DNA of 61,585 nucleotides from Novosphingobium sp. BW1 (GCF_008107685.1 NZ_VIRF01000064.1:1-61585); one strand, 5' to 3'. Positions 16,173-24,526 are shown, numbered from the stretch's first letter. Notes: generated by a model not told the origin, from the letters alone. Numbers and translations: made by a program.

Positions 16173-17759
16173 ATGATCGACTTCGCTGTCGTCGAATTGT
16201 CACGCCTTCAGTTCGCCCTCACGGCACTCTACCACTTCCTCTTCGTACCGCTCACCCTTGGCCTGTCCTTCATGCTGGTCATCATGGAGAGCGTCTATGT
16301 CATTACCGGACGGCCGATCTGGCGCGACATCACGCGCTTTTGGTCCAAGCTGTTCGGTATCAACTTCGTCCTGGGTGTCGCCACCGGCCTCACCATGGAG
16401 TTCGAGTTCGGGACCAACTGGTCCTATTATTCGCATTACGTGGGCGACATCTTCGGTGCGCCGCTCGCGATCGAGGGCCTGATGGCCTTCTTCCTTGAAG
16501 CGACGTTTGTGGGTCTGATGTTCTTTGGCTGGGACCGCCTCTCCAGACGCGGCCACTTGCTGACCACGATCATGGTGGCGCTGGGCTCCAACCTCTCGGC
16601 GCTGTGGATCCTCATTGCCAACGGCTGGATGCAGCACCCGGCTGGTTCGAGCTTCAATCCCGACACTATGCGCATGGAGGTGACGAGCTTCTTCGATGTC
16701 GTCTTCAACCCCGTCGCGCAGGCCAAGTTCGTCCACACCGTGAGCGCGGGCTACGTGACTGCCAGCGTCTTCGTTCTAGGCGTTGCCTCGTACTACCTGC
16801 TGCGCGGCCGCTTCCTAGAGCTTGCCAAGCGCAGCTTCACCGTGGCGGCCGCCTTTGGCCTGGCCTCTTCGCTTTCGGTCGTCGTGCTGGGCGATGAAAG
16901 CGGCTATGCCCTTGGTGACAACCAGCAGATGAAGCTCGCCGCTATGGAGGGCATGTGGCACACCGAAGCCAGCCCGGCCGGCCTCTCGGTCATTGCCTTC
17001 CCCTCGCAGGAAAAGCGCGAGACGCTCTTCGAGGTCAAGGTGCCCTACGTGCTGGGCCTGATCGCCACGCGTTCGCTGACCGGCCAGGTCGAGGGTATCT
17101 ATCCCCTCGTCGCCGAGGCCCGCGGCCGTATTGAGAACGGCCTTGTCGCCTATGATGCGGTCGAGAAGCTCAAGTCTGACCCTGCGAACACCGCGGCGCG
17201 CGCGCAGTGGGAGAGCGCCAAGAACGATCTTGGTTACGCGATGCTGCTCAAGCGCTATGTCGCCGATCCGCGCACGGCTGATGCCGTGACCATCGACAAG
17301 GCGGCCTGGGACACCGTGCCCGAAGTGCCCGTCCTGTTCTGGGGCTTCCGCGCCATGGCGGGCATCGGCTTCCTCCTCGTCGCCTTCTTTGCCACGGCCT
17401 TCGCGTTTTCCACGATGCGCCGCTTCGACAAGCGCTGGTTCCTGCGTGCGGCTCTCTTCATCATGCCGCTGCCCTGGTTGGCAGTGGAGCTGGGCTGGAT
17501 CGTCGCCGAAGTCGGGCGTCAGCCCTGGGCGGTCGACGGCGTGCTGCCGACGTTCCTCGCCAACTCAAGCCTGACCGTACCGCAATTGTGGACCACGATT
17601 GCCGGTTTCACGCTCCTTTACGGCGCGCTGGCGGTGATCGAGGTGCGCCTCATGCTCGCCTCGATCCGCAAGGGACCGGAGGAATACCGCCCCTGGCGTC
17701 CGGGCCGCGAAGAGAGCGCCGAAGTCGCGACGGCCTATACCGCCGTCCCCGCGGAATGA
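16173..17759 (+). CDS. cydA: Cytochrome bd ubiquinol oxidase subunit I
   Basis: This quinol oxidase subunit carries haems b558, b595 and d. The 528-residue protein keeps the expected ligands, offset by two from E. coli: H21 (ALYHFLF), H188 (KFVHTVSAGY), and E101/E109 in the fourth-helix region. The Q-loop has K254 and E259 (MKLAAMEGMWHTE) and is of the long, E. coli-like type. The start ATG at 16173 follows AAAGGTGACCCCCC. It is the first gene of cydABX, with an FNR box upstream, and is likely induced when oxygen falls. bd oxidases also tolerate sulfide, which fits the adjoining sulfide locus. Confidence 0.97.
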   Translation: MIDFAVVELSRLQFALTALYHFLFVPLTLGLSFMLVIMESVYVITGRPIWRDITRFWSKLFGINFVLGVATGLTMEFEFGTNWSYYSHYVGDIFGAPLAIEGLMAFFLEATFVGLMFFGWDRLSRRGHLLTTIMVALGSNLSALWILIANGWMQHPAGSSFNPDTMRMEVTSFFDVVFNPVAQAKFVHTVSAGYVTASVFVLGVASYYLLRGRFLELAKRSFTVAAAFGLASSLSVVVLGDESGYALGDNQQMKLAAMEGMWHTEASPAGLSVIAFPSQEKRETLFEVKVPYVLGLIATRSLTGQVEGIYPLVAEARGRIENGLVAYDAVEKLKSDPANTAARAQWESAKNDLGYAMLLKRYVADPRTADAVTIDKAAWDTVPEVPVLFWGFRAMAGIGFLLVAFFATAFAFSTMRRFDKRWFLRAALFIMPLPWLAVELGWIVAEVGRQPWAVDGVLPTFLANSSLTVPQLWTTIAGFTLLYGALAVIEVRLMLASIRKGPEEYRPWRPGREESAEVATAYTAVPAE

Positions 17760-17777
17760 TCTGAAAGGACAGATGAA

Positions 17778-18929
17778 ATGCCTTTCGTACCTATCGATTA
17801 CGAAACCCTTCGCCTGATCTGGTGGCTGCTCCTGGGCGTGCTCCTGATCGGCTTTGCCATCGCGGATGGCTTTGACCTTGGCGTGGCCGCCCTCCTCCCG
17901 TTCATCGGCAGGAACGACGTCGAGCGGCGCCAGGTGATCAACACCATCGGCGCCACCTGGGAGGGGAACCAGGTCTGGTTCATCCTGGCTGGCGGCGCGA
18001 TCTTCGCGGCCTGGCCCTTCGTTTATGCGGTAAGCTTTTCCGGCTTCTACCTGGCGATGTTCCTGGTGCTGGCCGCGCTGATCCTGCGTCCCGTTGGCTT
18101 CAAGTACCGCTCCAAGAAGGCCGATCCCGCCTGGCGTTCGCGCTGGGACTGGGCGCTGTTCGTGGGTGGCTTTGTGCCCGCGCTGGTCTTTGGCGTGGCG
18201 GTGGGCAACGTGCTCCTGGGCGCGCCTTTCCGGCTCGATAGCGACCTTCGCACTTTCTACGAAGGCTCGCTGCTGGGCCTGTTCACGCCCTTCTCGCTGC
18301 TGACCGGGCTCCTGTCGGTGACGATGCTGGCGCTTCACGGGGCCGGCTGGCTCAGCCTCAAGCTGGAGGACGGCCCGGTGCTCGACCGAGCGCTGAAGTT
18401 CGGCAAGATCGCCGCGCTGGCCTCGGTCGTGCTGTTCGTCCTGGGCGGCGCCTTTGTGGCTTATGGCGACATGGGCTACCGCCTTGCCGCCGAGGCCGAT
18501 CCGGCTGGCCCCTCCAACCCGCACCTGACGGGCGCGGTGGCCGCAACCGGCGCCTGGCTCGACAACTACGCCGCGCACCCCTGGATGCTGATCGCCCCGG
18601 TGCTTGGCCTTCTGGGGCCGATCCTCGCCTTCGTGGGCATCTCGGGCCGCAAGCACGTGCTGGTTTTTGCCGGTTCGACCCTGGCGAACGTGGGCATCAT
18701 CGCGACCGTGGGCCTTTCAATGTTCCCCTTCATCCTGCCCAGTTCCATCGATCCGGCCTCGAGCCTGACCTTGTGGAACGCCTCCTCGAGCCAGGGCACG
18801 CTGTTCATCATGCTGATCGTTACGCTCATCTTCCTGCCGATCGTGCTTCTCTACACCGCCTGGGCCTACAAGGTGATGTTCGGCCGCGTGACCGATGAGG
18901 AAGTCCGTCTCAACCCCGATTTCTACTGA
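17778..18929 (+). CDS. cydB: Cytochrome bd ubiquinol oxidase subunit II
   Basis: This 383-residue polytopic membrane protein pairs with CydA. It begins MPFVPIDYETLRLIWWLLLG and has the family pattern GFAIADGFDLGVAALLP and NTIGATWEGNQVWFILAGGAIFAAWP. It lies 18 bp after cydA with a GAAAGGACAG ribosome site and precedes cydX by 12 bp. Confidence 0.97.
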   Translation: MPFVPIDYETLRLIWWLLLGVLLIGFAIADGFDLGVAALLPFIGRNDVERRQVINTIGATWEGNQVWFILAGGAIFAAWPFVYAVSFSGFYLAMFLVLAALILRPVGFKYRSKKADPAWRSRWDWALFVGGFVPALVFGVAVGNVLLGAPFRLDSDLRTFYEGSLLGLFTPFSLLTGLLSVTMLALHGAGWLSLKLEDGPVLDRALKFGKIAALASVVLFVLGGAFVAYGDMGYRLAAEADPAGPSNPHLTGAVAATGAWLDNYAAHPWMLIAPVLGLLGPILAFVGISGRKHVLVFAGSTLANVGIIATVGLSMFPFILPSSIDPASSLTLWNASSSQGTLFIMLIVTLIFLPIVLLYTAWAYKVMFGRVTDEEVRLNPDFY

Positions 18930-18941
18930 GGAGTTCGCCCC

Positions 18942-19058
18942 ATGTGGTATTTTGCCTGGATTCTGGGCGTCGGCCTCGCCGTCAGCTTCGGCGTCATCAA
19001 CGGCGTGTGGCATGAGTTCCACTCCGACCCGTCCCAGGACCGCACCGTCCTTGACTGA
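18942..19058 (+). CDS. cydX: Cytochrome bd small subunit CydX
   Basis: This 38-residue single-helix subunit begins MWYFAWILGVGLAVSFGVIN and continues GVWHEF. The WYFAWILG start is diagnostic of CydX, which stabilises the haem d site. A GAGGAG ribosome site precedes it. An intrinsic terminator follows. Confidence 0.96.
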   Translation: MWYFAWILGVGLAVSFGVINGVWHEFHSDPSQDRTVLD

Positions 19059-19078
19059 GCGCGGGTTAGCCTGACCAG

Positions 19079-19117
19079 AACGCCGCCTGTGTCCCTGGGG
19101 ATGCAGGCGGCGTTTTT
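19079..19117 (+). terminator. Intrinsic terminator of cydABX
   Basis: A 9-bp stem CGCCGCCTG / CAGGCGGCG is followed by T5. It lies 20 bp after the cydX stop. Confidence 0.92.
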
Positions 19118-19136
19118 GTGTGGGGGAAGGACTTTT

Positions 19137-19257
19137 TTCAAGGGGCCATCGCCCCTTGCCCCCCGTTATGGGCGACCTCACCTTGCTCCGCCACGGCGGC
19201 GGGTGGGAGGTGAGGTAGACGGTATGGGGAGCCCCGAGGGCGATGGGCCTCGGAGTC
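19137..19257 (+). repeat. 120-bp dispersed intergenic repeat, copy R1
   Basis: It starts TTCAAGGGGCCATCGCCCCT and ends CGATGGGCCTCGGAGTC. It is about the same length as, and clearly alignable with, the inverse of 34688-34807 (R2) and with 41393-41512 (R3). Shared blocks include TTCAAGGG, TATGGGC, CCTCACCT and the closing GCGATGG-CCTCG block. The left end is a hairpin. It lies between the cydABX terminator and the end of the sulfur operon. Confidence 0.75.
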
Positions 19258-19345
19258 ATTTCCTGGCCCTTCTGTCCTGTCCGCCATGCTGGCAGATACA
19301 AAATCCCTGCGGAGGCCGGGATCATGTGCTCTCTGGGAACATGCG

Positions 19346-19510
19346 TCAGGGCTTGGCGGCGGACGCCTCCTCCCTCGCCTTGCGCCACCTCTGAAACGTT
19401 TTCTCCGAAATTCCGCCGACTTCGCGGCAGCTTTCGACCACGCCTTTGCCCTGTGCGATAAGGGCGAGGATCGTGTGGCAGCGCGCGTTCTTGTCGGGGA
19501 TCGCGGTCAC
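19346..19510 (-). CDS. Small helix-turn-helix protein coupled to the TauE/SafE exporter
   Basis: The 54-residue product begins (GTG) VTAIPDKNARCHTILALIAQ and contains a homeodomain-like HTH (VVESCREVGGISEKTFQRWR), similar to small HTHs of transposases and phage proteins. The GTG start overlaps the preceding TGA stop (GTGA). This suggests that it is translated with the sulfur operon rather than being random. It has two cysteines, C11 and C28, so thiol sensing is possible but unproven. A stand-alone DNA-binding role is inferred only from the fold pattern. Confidence 0.5.
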   Translation of the reverse strand: MTAIPDKNARCHTILALIAQGKGVVESCREVGGISEKTFQRWRKAREEASAAKP

Positions 19511-20298
19511 AGGACGCCGCCCGACTTCAGCAGCATGTAGATGGCGACGACGAAGATCAGCACGGCAAAGACCGTGGTCAGCAGGCCCTGGCCCGACAGC
19601 CGCCCGGCGGTCCAGCTGCCGCCGAAGCCGCCGAGCACCCCGCCAGCGATGAGAACGGCGGCGAGAAGCCAGTCGACGAGCCCGGACACCGCGTAGTTCG
19701 CCGCCGTGGTAAGCCCGAAGGCGGTCACCGCGACAAGGCTGGTGCCCACCGCGTTGATCATCGGCATCGAGGTCGAGGCGATCAGGCCGGGCACGATAAG
19801 GAAGCCTCCGCCGATTCCGAAGAAGCCGGAGAACGCGCCGGTGCCAAGGCCGAAGCCGAGCACTTTGGGCGCGTTCTCGCGATTGCACTGCGCGCCCGGG
19901 ATGCCCATGTTGCGGCGCCCGCGGATCATCAACCCGCCTACCACGATCATGACGAGCGCGAAGAGGAACAGCAGGTTCTGCCCGTCGATCGCCTTGCCCA
20001 GCGTCGAGCCGAGGAAGGCGCCGAAGATCCCGGCAAAGGCGTACATCCCTCCGCAGCGCCACTTCACGTTGCCCGAGCGCGCGTGCTGGATGAGCCCTGT
20101 CGCCGCGTTGATTGCAACGGCAAAGGCGCTCGTCCCGATGGCGACGTGGGGGTTGGGGACACCCACGAGGTAGACCATCAGCGGCACGGCCAGAATCGAG
20201 CCGCCCCCACCGACAAGGCCAAGGGTGAAGCCGACCAGAACGCCCGAAAAGGCGCCGAGGAGCAGGTAGGCGAGGTCGATGTGGGAGGCGTCGAGCAT
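19507..20298 (-). CDS. TauE/SafE-family sulfite/sulfur-anion exporter
   Basis: This 263-residue integral membrane protein has the two repeated family motifs: GFTLGLVGGGGSILAVPLMVY near the N-terminus and GFFGIGGGFLIVPGL in the second half. TauE/SafE proteins export sulfite, sulfoacetate or related anions. Within an operon with SQR and a persulfide dioxygenase-like enzyme, sulfite or thiosulfate export is the likely role. It starts 38 bp after the SQR fusion stop. Confidence 0.85.
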   Translation of the reverse strand: MLDASHIDLAYLLLGAFSGVLVGFTLGLVGGGGSILAVPLMVYLVGVPNPHVAIGTSAFAVAINAATGLIQHARSGNVKWRCGGMYAFAGIFGAFLGSTLGKAIDGQNLLFLFALVMIVVGGLMIRGRRNMGIPGAQCNRENAPKVLGFGLGTGAFSGFFGIGGGFLIVPGLIASTSMPMINAVGTSLVAVTAFGLTTAANYAVSGLVDWLLAAVLIAGGVLGGFGGSWTAGRLSGQGLLTTVFAVLIFVVAIYMLLKSGGVL

Positions 20299-20336
20299 GG
20301 CAGAGGACCGGCTTTGCTGGGGGAGGTATCAGGCGT

Positions 20337-21923
20337 TCACAGGAGCGGGGCGGGTTGCACCAGCCACTCGCGGCCCTTGAGCATGCCGTGCCAGTAGATC
20401 GGGGGCAGGGCGTCGGCCTTGAGGTGCCAGGCCATGCGCGAAGGTTTGGTTCCGTCGATCAGCCACTTGGGCAGGGAAGGCGCAAGCTTGCCGCCATAGG
20501 TGAACTCGGCAAGGACGATGTGGCCGCGATCGACCGTCAGCGGGCACGAGCCATAGCCATCGTAGGCCGCGACCGGGCCCTTGCCGTCGAGGGCAGCGAG
20601 CACGTTGACGGCAACCACGGGGGCCTGCTTGCGCGCAGCCGCGGCGGTCTTGGCGTTGGGGGTGCTGCATCCGTCGCCCAACGCAAAGATATTGGGCCAG
20701 CTGAGCGACTGGAGCGTCACCTGGTCGACTTCGGCATAGCCTGCCGCATCGGCAAGCGGGCTGTTCGCGATGATCGGGTTGCCCTCCTGCGGGGGGACGG
20801 CGTGGAGCATGTCGAAGCTGCGAGTGATCTCCCCGTCCTCGGTGCGGAAGGTCGCTTCGCGCGCGGGGCCGTCTACGGCCACGAGGGTGGAGCCGAACTT
20901 CAGGCCGATGCCGTAGCGCCCGACCGTTTCCATGAGCGCGGGCACGTAGTCGGGCACGCCGAACAGGACGCCGCCCGCGTTGTGGAACTCGACCTCGATG
21001 TCACCCAGAACGCCGCACTCCTCCCACTCGCTGCATGAGAGGTACATGGCCTTTTGCGGCGCGCCCGCACACTTGATCGGCATCGGCGGCTGGCTGAACA
21101 GCGCGCGGCGCGGGCCGGGCGTGCGTGCCAGCTTCTGGACCATCTGCCAGGTGTAGGGGGCGAGGTCGTAGCGGTAGTTGGAGGTCACCCCGTTCTGGCC
21201 GAGCGCGGCCTCCAGCCCTTCGATCTTGTTCCAGGCGAGACGGTTGCCCATCGCGACGACAAGGACGTCGTAGGTGACCTTCGCGCCGCCTTCCAGCTCG
21301 ACGGTATTGCTGTCAGGCGCGAAGCCGATGACCGCCGCGCGGATCCAGCTGGCCCGTTGGGGCAGGACATCGCGGGTCTTGCGCACGGTATCGGGCTGCT
21401 TGAAAACGCCGCCGCCGACCATGGTGAAGCCGGGCTGGTAGAAGTGATCTTCGCTGGGCTCGACGATGGCGACATCGAGCGCAGGGCTGCGCTTGAGGAG
21501 CGAGGCCGCCGCCGCGATGCCAGCCGAGCCGCCGCCCACGATCACCACCTTGTGGTGGGGTGTGCGTCGGTTCGCGGCCCCATTGGCTGCGGACCGGCTG
21601 CGCGCGGCGCATGCGACCTTTTCGGAGCGGTTGTCGGTGCGGCAGAAGGCGAGGGTCGGGCCGAGATTTTCCGCTCGGATCTTCGCGAACGCCTCGGCCT
21701 GGTCCTCGGGCGCGATCTTGCCGCCGACGGGCAGGTAGAAGGCGGTGATGCCCCTGGCCCGCGCGGCCTTGGCAAGCTCCCCGAAGCTCGGCTGGCCGGG
21801 CTCTTCGTTGTCGGGTCGGTTGCAGATCAGTGTGGCGATGCCGGCGGAAACGAGACCGTCGATGTCCTGCGGGCGAACCTGCCCGGAAACGTGGAGCTGA
21901 CCTTCGATATGCCGCGTCTGCAT
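20337..21923 (-). CDS. DUF442 sulfurtransferase-phosphatase domain fused to sulfide:quinone oxidoreductase
   Basis: This is a 528-residue fusion. Residues 1-105 or so are a DUF442 (TIGR01244/Blh-type) domain with a Cys loop, FCRTDNRS (C94). The rest, from about 124, is a flavoprotein starting KVVIVGGGSAGIAAAASLL (FAD-binding glycine motif). It carries the SQR cysteines C285 (PIKCAGAPQK) and C419 (GDGCSTPN), as in mitochondrial-type (type II) SQR. SQR oxidises sulfide and hands electrons to quinone; the DUF442 domain may accept the persulfide. The start ATG at 21923 follows GGAGATG. The fusion links sulfide oxidation and sulfane-sulfur transfer in one polypeptide. Confidence 0.9.
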   Translation of the reverse strand: MQTRHIEGQLHVSGQVRPQDIDGLVSAGIATLICNRPDNEEPGQPSFGELAKAARARGITAFYLPVGGKIAPEDQAEAFAKIRAENLGPTLAFCRTDNRSEKVACAARSRSAANGAANRRTPHHKVVIVGGGSAGIAAAASLLKRSPALDVAIVEPSEDHFYQPGFTMVGGGVFKQPDTVRKTRDVLPQRASWIRAAVIGFAPDSNTVELEGGAKVTYDVLVVAMGNRLAWNKIEGLEAALGQNGVTSNYRYDLAPYTWQMVQKLARTPGPRRALFSQPPMPIKCAGAPQKAMYLSCSEWEECGVLGDIEVEFHNAGGVLFGVPDYVPALMETVGRYGIGLKFGSTLVAVDGPAREATFRTEDGEITRSFDMLHAVPPQEGNPIIANSPLADAAGYAEVDQVTLQSLSWPNIFALGDGCSTPNAKTAAAARKQAPVVAVNVLAALDGKGPVAAYDGYGSCPLTVDRGHIVLAEFTYGGKLAPSLPKWLIDGTKPSRMAWHLKADALPPIYWHGMLKGREWLVQPAPLL

Positions 21924-21964
21924 GCGCGCATCTCCTGGAATATACGTATTCTGAGTGGGGGGAA

Positions 21965-22381
21965 TCAGCCGCGCAGCGTGTCGATCAGGCGCAAGGCGAG
22001 CATGCCTGCCAGCATGGCGACGACGAAGACGCCGGCGGAGACGGGGTGGAAGACGAGCGACGCGATCGCGGGGCCCGGGCACAGGCCGCCAAGGCCCCAG
22101 CCCACACCGAACAGCGCTGCGCCGCCGATGAGGCGTGCGTCAATGAGGCGCGTGCCGGGCAGCGCGAAGTCCTCGCAGGCGAGCGGGCGGTGCATGCGGC
22201 GCTGGAGCGCCCAGGCCAGCGCCATGACCAGGACTGCGCCGCCCATCACGAAGGCAAGCGTGGGGTCCCAGTCGCCCGCGATGTCGAGGAAGCCGCGCAC
22301 GCGTGCCGGGTTCATCATGCCGGAAAGCGCGAGCCCGGCGCCGAACAGCAGGCCGGAAAGAAGAGCCATGAGATTGCGCAT
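21965..22381 (-). CDS. YeeE/YedE half-transporter (second subunit)
   Basis: This 138-residue membrane protein of the YeeE/YedE (DUF6691) type carries GLLFGAGLALSGMMNPARV and GLGGLCPGPAI. Family members take up thiosulfate or sulfur compounds. The conserved cysteine is in GLCPGPA. It lies one base after the partner half-transporter stop, so the two probably form one transporter, as PmpA/PmpB-type pairs do. Confidence 0.85.
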   Translation of the reverse strand: MRNLMALLSGLLFGAGLALSGMMNPARVRGFLDIAGDWDPTLAFVMGGAVLVMALAWALQRRMHRPLACEDFALPGTRLIDARLIGGAALFGVGWGLGGLCPGPAIASLVFHPVSAGVFVVAMLAGMLALRLIDTLRG

Positions 22382-22382
22382 G

Positions 22383-22835
22383 TCAGATACCTCCCCCCAG
22401 AGCGTTGACCAGCGCGACGGTCATCATGCCGGTGGCAACGAAGGTCAGCGTGGCCACGATCGAGCGGGGCGAGAGGCGCGATAGGCCACACACGCCGTGG
22501 CCGCTGGTGCAGCCACTGCCCAGCCGCGTGCCGACGCCCGTCACCAGGCCCGCGATGGCGAGAAGGACGAGCGAGGGTGGAAACAGCGCCGGGATACCAC
22601 CGATCAGCGCAGCCATAGCGAGCGCACCTGCCGGAAGTCCGGCGAGGAACAGGGCCGCAAGCGGCCAGGGCGCGCCGCCCGAAAGGCCCGCGACGCGCGC
22701 CGTCATTCCACTGATCCCGGCGATGCGGCCGGGGCCCAGGAGCATGACGGCGCCACCCAGACCGATGAGGACGCCGCCGGCCAGCCCGTGGAGCGGCTGA
22801 GCATCTGGAAACGTTTGCATGAACCAGTCGAACAT
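22383..22835 (-). CDS. YeeE/YedE half-transporter (first subunit)
   Basis: This 150-residue membrane protein has the hallmark GSGCTSGHGVCGL with two cysteines, which form the sulfur path in YeeE structures. It pairs with the following gene. It lies 36 bp after the metallo-beta-lactamase gene stop in the sulfide operon. Thiosulfate or another sulfane-sulfur compound is the likely substrate. Confidence 0.87.
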   Translation of the reverse strand: MFDWFMQTFPDAQPLHGLAGGVLIGLGGAVMLLGPGRIAGISGMTARVAGLSGGAPWPLAALFLAGLPAGALAMAALIGGIPALFPPSLVLLAIAGLVTGVGTRLGSGCTSGHGVCGLSRLSPRSIVATLTFVATGMMTVALVNALGGGI

Positions 22836-22871
22836 GGGGGGCTTTCTGTCTTTGCTGGAAAAACGGCTGCT

Positions 22872-23813
22872 TCAGAGCGCGTTGACGGGAATCTTGAGGT
22901 AACGTACGCCGTTGTCCTCGGGCGCGGGCAAGTGACCGCCGCGCATGTTGACCTGGACCGAAGGCAGGATGAGGTTGGGCATCGAAAGCGTCGCGTCGCG
23001 GCGGGTGCGCATGTCGACGAATTCGTCCTCGCTCACGCCATCGTGGACGTGGACATTGGCGGCGCGCTGCTCTGCCACGGTGGTCTCCCAGACGAACTCC
23101 TCGCGGCCCGGTGCCTTGTAGTCGTGGCACAGGAACAGCCGGGTTTCGGCGGGGAGTGTCAGAAGGCGGCGGATCGAGCGGTAGAGCTGGCGGGCATCGC
23201 CACCCGGAAAGTCCGCACGCGCGGTGCCGTAGTCGGGCATGAACAGGGTGTCGCCCACGAAGGCGGCATCGCCGATCACGTAGGCCATGTCGGCCGGCGT
23301 GTGTCCGGGAACATGGAGCGCAGTGCCGGTCAGCGTGCCGAGGGTAAAGGGCTCGCCATCGGCGAAGAGGTGGTCGAACTGCGAGCCGTCCCGGGCAAAG
23401 GACGTGCCCGCGTTGAAGATCTTGCCGAAGACCTCCTGCACGCGCACGATTTCGCGTCCGATGGCGAGCTTGCCGCCCAGCTTTTCCTGGAGATAGGGCG
23501 CCGCGGAAAGGTGGTCGGCGTGGGCGTGCGTCTCGATATGCCAGGCGACTTTCAGATTTTTCGAACTCACGTAGGCAAGAACCTGGTCGGCCGATTCGCT
23601 CGTGGTGCGACCCGAAGAGGCTTCGTAATCGAGGACCGAGTCGATGATCGCCGTTTCGCCGCTGGCCGGGTCGTGGACCACATAGGTTACCGTGAAGGTT
23701 GTTTCATCGAAGAATGCTGCAATTTCCGGCTGCTTCGCGTTGTCGCCGCGCGCCGTTTCGATCTGGGCGGCGGCCTGGCTCAGGGCCGTGTAGGGGGCTG
23801 GTGCGTCAGGCAT
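22872..23813 (-). CDS. blh: Metallo-beta-lactamase-fold persulfide dioxygenase-like hydrolase (ETHE1/Blh type)
   Basis: This 313-residue MBL-fold protein has the metal motif HIETHAHADHLSAAPYL, further ligands in HVPGHTPADM and GDTLF, and a late LFLCHDY. The HAHADH motif, the N-terminal PEIAAFFDETTFTVTYVVHDP and the operon context match the Blh/persulfide dioxygenase group, which oxidises glutathione persulfide to sulfite using iron. The ATG at 23813 was chosen because GGAGA lies 8 bp upstream. It is the first gene of the minus-strand sulfide operon, next to the AT-rich operator. Confidence 0.85.
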   Translation of the reverse strand: MPDAPAPYTALSQAAAQIETARGDNAKQPEIAAFFDETTFTVTYVVHDPASGETAIIDSVLDYEASSGRTTSESADQVLAYVSSKNLKVAWHIETHAHADHLSAAPYLQEKLGGKLAIGREIVRVQEVFGKIFNAGTSFARDGSQFDHLFADGEPFTLGTLTGTALHVPGHTPADMAYVIGDAAFVGDTLFMPDYGTARADFPGGDARQLYRSIRRLLTLPAETRLFLCHDYKAPGREEFVWETTVAEQRAANVHVHDGVSEDEFVDMRTRRDATLSMPNLILPSVQVNMRGGHLPAPEDNGVRYLKIPVNAL

Positions 23814-23828
23814 TCGGTTCTCCATAGC

Positions 23829-23850
23829 ATTATTTAATGTAATTATGTAA
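23829..23850. promoter_or_regulatory. AT-rich direct repeat, likely operator of the BigR/SqrR-like repressor
   Basis: ATTATTTAA (23829-23837) and ATTATGTAA (23842-23850) repeat with a 13-bp period. They make a 22-bp almost pure A/T island in the 77-bp divergent gap between the MBL gene and the peroxiredoxin-regulator pair. BigR-type repressors bind AT-rich operators next to blh, so this is the natural candidate. Confidence 0.55.
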
Positions 23851-23890
23851 CTGTGTTGCGTCAAGAGGCAGCTTGCGCTAGAACTTTTCC

Positions 23891-24526
23891 ATGGAAGACG
23901 AGACCCGCAAACACTGTTGTCCCTTGCGCATCGGCGATGCCGTGCCCGCGTTTACCGCACGCAGTACGCAAGGCCCTGTGGCGATGAAGGATTTTGAGGG
24001 GCGCTGGCTGGCGTTCTTTTCGCACCCAGCCGATTTCACGCCGGTATGCACCTCCGAATTCGTCGCCTTCGCGCGCGCGGCCGAGCGCTTTGCTGAACTC
24101 GATTGCGCGTTGATGGCGCTCTCGGTTGACAGTCTCTTTGCGCATTTCGCCTGGCTGCGCGCGATCCGTGACCATTACGAAGTCGAAGTGGCCTTCCCGG
24201 TTGTCGAGGATCCCACGCTGGTGATCGGGCGCGCCTATGGTATGGTGGCGAACGACGCCCACGATGCCGGAACCGTACGCACCGTCTTCATCATCGACCC
24301 TGCGCAAGTCGTGCGGGCGATTGTGACCTACCCGGTCGAGATCGGGCGTTCGGTGGAGGAAGTGCTGCGCATTGTCGCGGCGCTGCAGGTCGCCGATGCG
24401 GGCAAGGGGCTGCCGCCCGAAGGTTGGGAGCCGGGCAAGCCGCTCTTCGCCCATCCCGAGCCGACGATGGATAGCGTGCTGTCGGCTGACAACCCTGTCG
24501 GCTGGTTTCTCAAGGAGTGCGAATGA
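23891..24526 (+). CDS. Peroxiredoxin of the 1-Cys (Prx6) type
   Basis: This 211-residue thiol peroxidase has the peroxidatic cysteine C53 in the context HPADFTPVCTSEF. The long C-terminal domain, with RTVFIIDP and an ending ADNPVGWFLKE, is typical of Prx6-like 1-Cys peroxiredoxins. It would reduce peroxides or polysulfide-derived oxidants. It is the first gene of a two-gene unit with the ArsR-type regulator, sharing the divergent promoter gap with the sulfide operon. No clear ribosome site precedes its ATG. Confidence 0.88.
   Translation: MEDETRKHCCPLRIGDAVPAFTARSTQGPVAMKDFEGRWLAFFSHPADFTPVCTSEFVAFARAAERFAELDCALMALSVDSLFAHFAWLRAIRDHYEVEVAFPVVEDPTLVIGRAYGMVANDAHDAGTVRTVFIIDPAQVVRAIVTYPVEIGRSVEEVLRIVAALQVADAGKGLPPEGWEPGKPLFAHPEPTMDSVLSADNPVGWFLKECE

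Noticed and set aside
19138..19158. Hairpin CAAGGGGC / GCCCCTTG beside T6, as a possible terminator
   Set aside because: The T-run precedes the stem on the plus strand and gives A's after it on the minus strand, so it cannot terminate either transcript. It is part of repeat R1.
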